Shown here piece after piece: positions 56,648-64,000 of a DNA stretch of 64,000 nucleotides. The first letter of the stretch is position 1. Each line of letters starts with the position of its first letter. The stretch lies in NCBI GenBank assembly GCA_019635285.1, contig JAHBZS010000015.1:36562-100561 (forward strand), read 5' to 3'. Both the position numbers and the translations under genes were made by a program. The stretch comes from Rubrivivax sp. GTDB lineage: Bacteria; Pseudomonadota; Gammaproteobacteria; Burkholderiales; Burkholderiaceae_C. The notes under the pieces were generated by a model. The model did no database searches. It was not told where the DNA came from and saw nothing but the letters and a program-made list of their open reading frames with translations.

Positions 56648-57379
56648 ATGCAACACCAAGCGACCCCACCCGTCCTGATCCTGCAGCACCTGAGCGGCGA
56701 TGGCCCGGCCTATCTGGCCACCTGGCTGCAGCGGCAGGGCATCGCCTTCGACCTGCGCAACACGGAGGCCGGCGACGCCTTCCCCGAGCACATGGGCGGC
56801 CATGCGGCGTTGGCCATCCTGGGCGGCGAGATGAGCGCCAACGATGCTCTGCCGTCGCTGCGCCGCGCCGAGCTGCTGATCCTGGACGCCATGGCGCGCA
56901 ACCGCCCGGTGATCGGGCACTGTCTGGGCGGGCAACTGATGGCGCGAGCGCTGGGGGCCGCCGTGGGCCCGTCGCCGGCGCCTGAGGTCGGCTGGCATGA
57001 CATCACGCCGGCAGCGAACGCCGAGGCGCAGGCCTGGTTCGGCGAGGCCCCCACGCTGACGGTGTTCCAGTGGCACGAGGAGGCCTTCGCGCTGCCGGTC
57101 GGTGCCACCGCGCTGGCCGGCAACGCCGCCTGCACGTACCAGGCCTTTGCCATCGGGCCCCATCTGGCGATGCAGTTCCACGTCGAGGTGGACGAGGAGA
57201 AGCTGACGCGCTGGTCGATGCTGGACACCGCCGCCTATCGCGCCCAGCAGCAGCGCCACACCACCGTGCAGGGCGGGCGCACGCTGCGCGAGGCGATGCC
57301 GCGGCACCTGCCGGCGCAGCAGGCGCTGGCCGACCGGATCTACGCGCGCTGGTGGTCGCGCGCGTCGCCCTCGGGCTAA
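56648..57379 (+). CDS. Class I glutamine amidotransferase-like protein (GuaA-domain family)
   Basis: This 243-aa single-domain protein has the nucleophile Cys92 in GHCLGGQLMARALG and a His-x-Glu pair in MQFHVEVDEE. LAILGGEMSANDALPSL gives the oxyanion region. It resembles the GMP synthase-like GATase proteins of unassigned substrate. Whether it hydrolyses a gamma-glutamyl compound, as PuuD does, cannot be told. The open frame upstream of ATG 56648 is shadow of the agmatinase. Confidence 0.8.
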   Translation: MQHQATPPVLILQHLSGDGPAYLATWLQRQGIAFDLRNTEAGDAFPEHMGGHAALAILGGEMSANDALPSLRRAELLILDAMARNRPVIGHCLGGQLMARALGAAVGPSPAPEVGWHDITPAANAEAQAWFGEAPTLTVFQWHEEAFALPVGATALAGNAACTYQAFAIGPHLAMQFHVEVDEEKLTRWSMLDTAAYRAQQQRHTTVQGGRTLREAMPRHLPAQQALADRIYARWWSRASPSG

Positions 57380-57624
57380 GCTGTTTTCATATGGGTTGAG
57401 CAGCGTTTTGCATTACGAAAGACGGCGGCGCTGCAGTGCAGCATCATCTTTCATCTGGTTCGAGATTGTTCCGCATCGCGGAATAGAAGCGCTATCTTGT
57501 TGATTTACAAGATTTTGATTTTTAGTCTTATATAAGACATAAGTCTTCCATTGAGGGCGACTCCGCGTTACGCTTACGCCTGTCGATTGAGTCTTTCCCT
57601 AGCTTTGCAACCAAGGAGTCCCGC
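57380..57624 (+). promoter_or_regulatory. AT-rich regulatory leader of isocitrate lyase
   Basis: This 245-base region is strikingly AT-rich for the window and holds several palindromes: GCTGCAGTGCAGC near 57432, TTCCGC-ATC-GCGGAA around 57469-57483, CTTGT-TGATTT-ACAAG (57496-57511) and GTCTTATATAAGAC (57525-57538), the last extended by an overlapping AAGAC-ATAA-GTCTT to 57547. It must include the aceA promoter and probably two or more regulator sites for acetate or fatty acid control. AAGGAGT precedes the ATG. Confidence 0.7.
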
Positions 57625-58926
<1,302 letters not shown>

Positions 58927-58946
58927 AGCCACCGCTTCGCCGCGCA

Positions 58947-58977
58947 GCCCGAAGGCCATCCGCCTTCGGGCTTTTTT
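58947..58977 (+). terminator. Rho-independent terminator of aceA
   Basis: GCCCGAAGGC and GCCTTCGGGC form a perfect 10-bp stem (loop CATCC) followed by six T. It lies about 20 bases after the stop and overlaps a spurious GTG of the next frame. Confidence 0.93.
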
Positions 58978-58999
58978 GTGCCCGGCTATCGTGACGCCG

Positions 59000-59947
59000 A
59001 TGCAAGATGCCAGCTTCCCGTTGACGCCGCGCATGGCCGGCCTGCTGCAGCGCATCCAGCGTGCGCAGCGCACGCCGCTGCATACGCAAGCGCCCGTGCA
59101 GGCGCGTGCGGCCTATGCCGCGGCCGCCGAGATCCTGGACCTGCCGCGCGCATCGCTGCATCGCGTGGTCGAGCTCACGCTGCCGGCGCAAGATGGCCAG
59201 GCGCTGCCGGCGCGGCTGTACCTGCCGCACGACGGGTCGTCTCTTCCGGCAATGCTGTACCTGCACGGCGGCGGCTTCGTCATCGGCTCACTGGAAACCC
59301 ACGACAGCCTGTGCCGGCAGCTGGCGCTGCACAGCGGCGCGGCGGTGGTGGCGCTGGACTACCGGTTGGCGCCGGAACATCGCTTTCCGACGGCGGTGGA
59401 CGACGCCTGGGTCGCACTGCAGTGGTTGCACACCCGGGGTGCCACGCTGGGCATCGACGGCACGCGCCTGGCGGTGGGCGGCGACAGTGCCGGCGGCACG
59501 CTGGCGGCGGTGTGCGCCTTGCAAGCGCGCGACCAGGGCCTGCCGCTGGCCTTGCAGCTGCTCATCACGCCGGGCACCGACGCCTACGGCGACTTCCCAT
59601 CACGCCGCCGCTTCACCAGCGGCGTGCTGCTGGACGCGCAGACCATCGACTGGTTCTTCGACCACTACATCGACCGCGCGCAGCGCCGCGACTGGCGCTT
59701 TGCGCCGCTGTGCCACGACGACGTGGCCGACGTGGCGCCGGCCTGTGTCATCCTTGCGGAATGTGACCCGCTGGTCGACGAAGGCCTGGCCTACGCCGAC
59801 CGCCTGCGCGCCGCCGGCGTGCCGGTGGCCCTGGAGCTGTACCGCGGGTTGACGCACGATTTCATCAAGATGGGCCGCGCTCTGCCCGAAGCGCCGCAAG
59901 CGCTGCAGGCCGCCGCGGACGCCATGAAAGGAGCCTTCGAGACATGA
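59000..59947 (+). CDS. Alpha/beta hydrolase, HSL/acetyl esterase (Aes) type
   Basis: This 315-aa esterase of the hormone-sensitive lipase family shows the oxyanion motif LHGGGFV, ALDYRLAPEHRFP, the nucleophile GDSAGG, Asp in AECDPLVDEG and His in GLTHDFIKMG. It hydrolyses short-chain acyl esters; the natural substrate is unknown. ATG 59000 (MQDASFPLTPRM) is preferred over a GTG that falls in the aceA terminator. Its stop overlaps the next start (ATGA). Confidence 0.87.
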   Translation: MQDASFPLTPRMAGLLQRIQRAQRTPLHTQAPVQARAAYAAAAEILDLPRASLHRVVELTLPAQDGQALPARLYLPHDGSSLPAMLYLHGGGFVIGSLETHDSLCRQLALHSGAAVVALDYRLAPEHRFPTAVDDAWVALQWLHTRGATLGIDGTRLAVGGDSAGGTLAAVCALQARDQGLPLALQLLITPGTDAYGDFPSRRRFTSGVLLDAQTIDWFFDHYIDRAQRRDWRFAPLCHDDVADVAPACVILAECDPLVDEGLAYADRLRAAGVPVALELYRGLTHDFIKMGRALPEAPQALQAAADAMKGAFET

Positions 59948-60801
59948 GCCGCACCGAGTACCGATTCTTCGAGCGCCTGCGCGTGCGCTGGGCCGAGGTC
60001 GACATGCAGAAGATCGTCTTCAACGGCCACTACCTGATGTACTTCGACACGGCCGTGGCCGGCTACTGGCGCGCCATGGCCATGCCCTACAAGGAGACGA
60101 TGGCCCATCTGGACGGCGACCTGTACGTGCGCAAGGCCACGCTCGAGTACCTGGGGTCGGCGCAGTACGACGACAGCCTGGATGTCGGCGTGCGCTGCGT
60201 GCGCGTCGGCAACTCGTCGATCCTGTTCGGTGCGGGGGTGTTCCGCGGCGACACGCTGCTGGTCGGCGGCGAGCTGGTCTACGTCTTCGCCAACCCGCAG
60301 ACGCAGACCTCGCTGCCGGTGCCGGCGCAGCTGCGCGCGCTGCTGCAGGACTTCGAGGCCGGCCAGCCGATGGTCGACGTGCGCCTGGGTACCTGGGACG
60401 AGCTTGGGCGCGAGGCGCAGGCCATCCGCACCGAGGTCTTCGTGCAGGAGCAGCGCATCCCCAAGGAACTGGAATGGGACGCCGCCGATGCCTCCTGCGT
60501 GCATGCCGTGGCCTACAACCGCTTCGGCATGGCGCTGGGCACCGGCCGGCTGCTGGAGCACGCGCCGGGGGTGTCGAAGATCGGCCGCATGGCGGTGCGC
60601 CAGTCGCTGCGCGGCGGCCATATCGGCCGCGCGTTGCTGGACCAGCTGGTCGATTGCGCGCGGCAGCGCGGCGACCGCGAGCTGATGCTGCATGCGCAGG
60701 CCAGCGCGGCGGCCTTCTACGTTCGCGCCGGTTTCAGCCCGCGTGGCCAGCCTTTTGAAGAAGCCGGCATCCCGCACCAGGAGATGGTGCGCGCGCTGTA
60801 G
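59944..60801 (+). CDS. Fusion of hotdog acyl-CoA thioesterase (YbgC/FadM type) and GNAT acetyltransferase
   Basis: This 285-aa protein joins two domains. Residues about 8-135 form a 4HBT hotdog thioesterase (RVRWAEVDMQKIVFNGHYLM with the catalytic Asp region, then YLGSAQYDDSLDVGVRCVRV). Residues about 150-285 form a GNAT domain of the ElaA-like kind (EVFVQEQRIPKELEWDAADA; VRQSLRGGHIGRALLDQL as the acetyl-CoA loop; AFYVRAGFSPRGQPFEEAGI at the end). One half releases acyl-CoA, the other moves an acyl group. The target is unknown. Confidence 0.87.
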   Translation: MSRTEYRFFERLRVRWAEVDMQKIVFNGHYLMYFDTAVAGYWRAMAMPYKETMAHLDGDLYVRKATLEYLGSAQYDDSLDVGVRCVRVGNSSILFGAGVFRGDTLLVGGELVYVFANPQTQTSLPVPAQLRALLQDFEAGQPMVDVRLGTWDELGREAQAIRTEVFVQEQRIPKELEWDAADASCVHAVAYNRFGMALGTGRLLEHAPGVSKIGRMAVRQSLRGGHIGRALLDQLVDCARQRGDRELMLHAQASAAAFYVRAGFSPRGQPFEEAGIPHQEMVRAL

Positions 60802-60810
60802 CCGGGCGGG

Positions 60811-61731
60811 TCAGAGCTCCAGTGCAGCCAGGTCGTAGGGCAGGGCGGCCGGGCTGAGCCGCGCACCGTTGGCCGCGTGCAGCTCGCCGCCTTGCAGCGC
60901 CGCGATCTTCAGTTCGACCAAGGCCGCATGCGCGCCGGACAGCGAAGCCGACAGCACCACCATGCCCGCGGGCTGCCCCGGGTCGGCGCTGTGGAAGACG
61001 TCCATGCCCGGCGGCATGGCGGCGTCGCTGGCCACCAGATAGGTGCGGCGCTTGACGGTGCCGCGGTACTGGCTGCGCGCCACCACTTCCTGGCCCGGGT
61101 AGCAGCCCTTCTTGAAATTGACGCCACCCAGCAATTCCAGGTTGAGCATCTGCGGCACGAACTTGTCCACCGTGGCGGCGACCACGCGCGGGATGCCGCT
61201 GTGCACCTCCAGCCAACGCCACGCGTCGGCCGGCAACGGCGGCAGTTCCGGCGCATCCGCACCGGCCCAAAGGTAGCGCGTGCAGCCGTCGACGGCTGGC
61301 AGGCGAATGACCTGGGCCGCGCCGTGGCTGACGCAGGCCCAGTCGCCGGCAGGTGCAGCGGCGCCCAGCCAGGCGTCCGCCGAGGCGCCCGCCAGGCCAT
61401 GCAGCGGCCATTGCGCGCTGGCATCGCTGAGCTTGCACTTGGCGCGCAGCACGAACATCGACAGCCGCTTCAAGGTAGCCGCCAGCAGGTCGGCGCTGCA
61501 GGCCAGCAGGATCTGGTCTTCCGCGGCGCGCCAGACGACGAAGGTGGCGAGCAGCCGGCCCTTGGCAGAGCAATAGCCGGCCAGGCGAGCCTCGGTGGCG
61601 CCCCACGGCGGGACGTCCTGCGTCAGCTGGCCATTGAGAAAGGTCGCGGCTTCGGGCCCCTGGGCGAGGATCACTCCCCAGTCCGACAAGGGGACGATGC
61701 CATGGCAGGCGGCAGCAGGGGCATCGGACAT
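60811..61731 (-). CDS. ygfZ: Folate-binding protein YgfZ
   Basis: This 306-aa protein of the GcvT-like family supports repair or assembly of some iron-sulfur enzymes with tetrahydrofolate. The diagnostic motif KGCYPGQEVVARSQYRG is present, with FLNGQLTQDVPP near the N-terminus. ATG 61731 (MSDAPAAACHG) is preferred over a longer frame that would run into mltG on the other strand. It diverges from mltG by 22 bases. Confidence 0.92.
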   Translation of the reverse strand: MSDAPAAACHGIVPLSDWGVILAQGPEAATFLNGQLTQDVPPWGATEARLAGYCSAKGRLLATFVVWRAAEDQILLACSADLLAATLKRLSMFVLRAKCKLSDASAQWPLHGLAGASADAWLGAAAPAGDWACVSHGAAQVIRLPAVDGCTRYLWAGADAPELPPLPADAWRWLEVHSGIPRVVAATVDKFVPQMLNLELLGGVNFKKGCYPGQEVVARSQYRGTVKRRTYLVASDAAMPPGMDVFHSADPGQPAGMVVLSASLSGAHAALVELKIAALQGGELHAANGARLSPAALPYDLAALEL

Positions 61732-61753
61732 GCCGCAATTATCATCGCCGCCC

Positions 61754-62773
61754 ATGTCATCGACGTCCAAGGGGGTACGCTGGCTGCTCGTGGCCATCGG
61801 CCTGGTGGTCGTGGTGATGGCTGCCGCGGCCGCACTGGCGGCGTGGTGGCTGCAGCGGCCCTTGCCGCTGGCCACCGCGGCGGTGGAGCTGTCCATCGAG
61901 CCCGGTGCCACGCCGCGCGATGTCGCCGCGGGGTGGGTGCATGCCGGCGTGATGACCCACGCGGAATGGCTGTACCAATGGTTCCGCTGGTCGGGTCAGG
62001 CGCGCCGCATCCGCGCCGGCAGCTACGAGGTCGAGACCGGCGTCACGCCGCGCCAGCTGCTGGACAAGATGGTGCAGGGCGACGAGCTGCTGGAGAAGCT
62101 GCGCATCCCCGAAGGCGCGACCTGGCGCCAGTTGCGCGCCGCGCTGTCCACGGCGCCGCACCTGAAGCCGACCCTCGGCACGCTGGCCGAAGCGGCGGTG
62201 ATGCAGCAGTTGGGCAGCAGCGCGGACAGCGCCGAAGGGCGCTTCTTTCCCGACACCTACGTCTACAGCCGAGGCGTCAGCGACCTGACGGTGCTGCGCC
62301 GGGCCCATGCGGCCATGCAGCGGCGGCTGGACGCGGCCTGGGCGCAGCGTGCGGCCGACACGCCGCTGAAGAGCCCCGACCAGTTGCTGATCCTGGCGTC
62401 GATCGTCGAGAAGGAAACCGGCCCCAGGGACGACCCGGCCATGGTCGCCGCGGTGTTCCTGAACCGGCTGCGCATCGGCATGCCGCTGCAGACCGACCCG
62501 ACCGTGATCTACGGCCTGGGCGAGGCCTTCGACGGCAACCTGCGCAAGCGCGACCTGCAGGCCGACGGCGCCTACAACACCTATACGCGCGCCGGCTTGC
62601 CGCCCACGCCGATCGCGCTGCCCAGCGTGGCGTCACTGCAAGCGGTGGCGAAACCGGCACCGACCCGGGCGCTGTACTTCGTGTCGCGTGGCGACGGCAG
62701 CAGCGTCTTCAGCGACAACCTCGCCGACCATAATCGTGCGGTGAACAAGTACCAGCGCAAAAGCCCGCCATGA
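61754..62773 (+). CDS. mltG: Endolytic murein transglycosylase MltG
   Basis: This 339-aa inner-membrane protein has one N-terminal helix ([20 protein letters not shown]), a LysM-like part and the YceG catalytic domain. The catalytic Glu lies in [29 protein letters not shown] and [14 protein letters not shown] are typical. It cuts nascent glycan strands and ends peptidoglycan elongation. It overlaps tmk (ATGA), the usual mltG-tmk-holB order. Confidence 0.94.
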   Translation: MSSTSKGVRWLLVAIGLVVVVMAAAAALAAWWLQRPLPLATAAVELSIEPGATPRDVAAGWVHAGVMTHAEWLYQWFRWSGQARRIRAGSYEVETGVTPRQLLDKMVQGDELLEKLRIPEGATWRQLRAALSTAPHLKPTLGTLAEAAVMQQLGSSADSAEGRFFPDTYVYSRGVSDLTVLRRAHAAMQRRLDAAWAQRAADTPLKSPDQLLILASIVEKETGPRDDPAMVAAVFLNRLRIGMPLQTDPTVIYGLGEAFDGNLRKRDLQADGAYNTYTRAGLPPTPIALPSVASLQAVAKPAPTRALYFVSRGDGSSVFSDNLADHNRAVNKYQRKSPP

Positions 62774-63384
62774 CGGGCCGCTTCGTGACTTTCGAAGGCA
62801 TCGACGGGGCCGGCAAATCGACGCACATCGCGGCCTTCGAGGCTTGGCTGCGCGCGCGCGGCCGCGAGGTGCTGGTGACGCGCGAACCCGGCGGCAGCCC
62901 GCTGGCCGAGCGCCTGCGCGAGCTGGTGCTGCACGAGCCGATGGATGCGCTGAGCGAGACGCTGCTGATCTTCGCGGCGCGGCGCGACCACCTGCGCCAC
63001 ACCATCGAGCCCGCGCTGGCACGAGGCGCGGTGGTGCTGTGCGACCGCTTCACCGATGCCACCTTCGCCTACCAAGGGGCGGGGCGGGGCTTCGACCTGC
63101 AGGTGCTGTCGCAGCTTGAAGCGTGGGTGCAGCAGGGCCGCGAGCCGGACCTGACGCTCTGGTTCGACCTGCCGCCGGCGCAGGCCGCCCAGCGCCGCGC
63201 CGCGGTGCGCGCGCCCGACCGCTTCGAGAGCCAGGACGCCGAGTTCTTTGCGCGCGTGCGCCAGGGCTATGCCGAACGCATGGCGCAGGCGCCGCAGCGC
63301 TTCGTGCGGCTGGACGCGTCGGCCGACCGCGAAGAAGTGTGGACGCAGATCGAACGCGCTGCGGCGCAGCGGCCATGGTGGTAG
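62770..63384 (+). CDS. tmk: Thymidylate kinase
   Basis: This 204-aa kinase converts dTMP to dTDP. It has the P-loop [11 protein letters not shown] (8-18), the [17 protein letters not shown] loop, [17 protein letters not shown] and a lid-side segment. All are as in the proteobacterial enzyme. Its stop overlaps the holB start by about ten bases. Confidence 0.96.
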   Translation: MTGRFVTFEGIDGAGKSTHIAAFEAWLRARGREVLVTREPGGSPLAERLRELVLHEPMDALSETLLIFAARRDHLRHTIEPALARGAVVLCDRFTDATFAYQGAGRGFDLQVLSQLEAWVQQGREPDLTLWFDLPPAQAAQRRAAVRAPDRFESQDAEFFARVRQGYAERMAQAPQRFVRLDASADREEVWTQIERAAAQRPWW

Positions 63385-64000
63385 GCGCGGACGGCCGGCT
63401 GCCGCTGCCCTGGCTGGAGGCGCCGCTGCGCGACGCGCTGGCCCATCAGCGCGGGCATGCGCTGCTGGTGCAGGCCGCCGACGGCGTCGGTGCGCTGGAG
63501 TTCATGTTCGCCCTGGCCCAGGCCTGGCTGTGCGAAGCGCAGGGCACCACCCGGCCCTGCGGCGTCTGCGAAAGCTGCCGGCTGCTCCAGGCGCGATCGC
63601 ATCCCGACCTGTACCTGCTGCTGCCGGAGGCGCTGCGCGTGTCGCTGGGCTGGGCGGGGCAGGGCGACGACGACAGCGAAGGCAAAAACCGGCGCAAGCC
63701 GAGCCGGCAGATCCGCATCGACGAGGTGCGGGCGGCCGTCGACTGGGTGGTGCAGACCTCGGCCCGCGGCCGCGCCAAGGTGGTGGTCATCCATCCAGCC
63801 GGCGCGATGAACCTGCAGGCGGCGAGTGCGCTGCTGAAGACGCTGGAAGAGCCGCCCGGCCAGGCGCGCCTGCTGCTTAGCACCACCGACGAAGCCAGCC
63901 TGCTGCCCACGGTGCGCAGCCGTTGCCAGCGCATCCGGCTGGCCACACCGGCACGCGACGAGGCCCAGGCCTGGCTGCAGGCCCAGGGCGTGGCCGATGC
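63375..64000 (+). CDS. holB: DNA polymerase III delta-prime subunit (partial)
   Basis: About 208 residues of the clamp-loader delta-prime subunit are visible; the window ends inside the gene. The zinc-binding cysteines lie in [57 protein letters not shown] and [16 protein letters not shown] match HolB. A Walker A lysine is absent, as expected for delta-prime. ATG 63375 is chosen; GTG follows directly. Confidence 0.94.
   Translation, partial: MVVGADGRLPLPWLEAPLRDALAHQRGHALLVQAADGVGALEFMFALAQAWLCEAQGTTRPCGVCESCRLLQARSHPDLYLLLPEALRVSLGWAGQGDDDSEGKNRRKPSRQIRIDEVRAAVDWVVQTSARGRAKVVVIHPAGAMNLQAASALLKTLEEPPGQARLLLSTTDEASLLPTVRSRCQRIRLATPARDEAQAWLQAQGVAD

Overview
The window is about 64 kb of chromosome from a high-GC betaproteobacterium, most likely Burkholderiales close to the Rubrivivax/Leptothrix/Sphaerotilaceae or Comamonadaceae groups. 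That placement is an inference. It rests on the uniformly high GC, the rimP-nusA-infB-rbfA-truB-typA order, a PEP-CTERM protein, TRAP and polyamine operons typical of the order, and short GC-rich intergenic repeats of a kind common there. I see no prophage, plasmid, insertion sequence or CRISPR array. Gene density is near 95% and many neighbouring genes overlap through ATGA or GTGA junctions.

Layout. 1-504 is the tail of a branched-chain amino acid binding protein, closed by a strong terminator. 551-11606 is a complete glycogen locus: glgP-glgB-glgX-malQ on the minus strand, divergent from glgC-glgA. 11607-12009 is a degenerate stretch ending at a tRNA-Ser(GGA). 12130-13874 holds NfeD, an SPFH protein and a DUF2237 protein. 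A basic amino acid decarboxylase (13979-16237) faces fabI, and a 268-bp element made of nested inverted repeats lies between them. 17380-25715 is the translation operon rimP-nusA-infB-rbfA-truB-typA, with a promoter and an attenuator-like hairpin at its head.

26949-35381 looks like one catabolic operon for an acid sugar: GntR regulator, IlvD/Edd dehydratase, beta-hydroxyacid dehydrogenase, OtnI-like isomerase, DenD-like dehydrogenase, a three-gene TRAP transporter and a NIPSNAP protein. It lacks the kinase (OtnK) and decarboxylase (OtnC) of the described tetronate pathways. Two alpha/beta hydrolases and dusA follow, then mtnA paired with a FucA-like aldolase, which suggests a DHAP shunt for methylthioribose or 5-deoxyribose salvage. 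A GlnT-like ligase, a drug/metabolite exporter and a PEP-CTERM protein come next.

43379-55030 is a nearly gapless 11.6-kb minus-strand polyamine operon: omega-aminotransferase, puuB, puuD, puuA, spuC, potF, potG, potH, potI and an outer-membrane beta-barrel gene. An Lrp-type regulator diverges from it, with an agmatinase gene beyond. The window closes with a class I amidotransferase, isocitrate lyase behind an AT-rich palindrome-bearing leader, an Aes-like esterase, a thioesterase-GNAT fusion, ygfZ, and the mltG-tmk-holB operon, with holB cut by the window end.

Functionally the window combines carbon storage (glycogen), core translation, and three nutrient modules (acid sugar, nucleoside-derived sugar phosphate, polyamine), each with its own transport or regulatory genes where visible. 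The best candidates for undescribed biology are the kinase-less acid-sugar operon, the nested inverted-repeat element, the mtnA-aldolase pair and the porin-like gene ending the polyamine operon.
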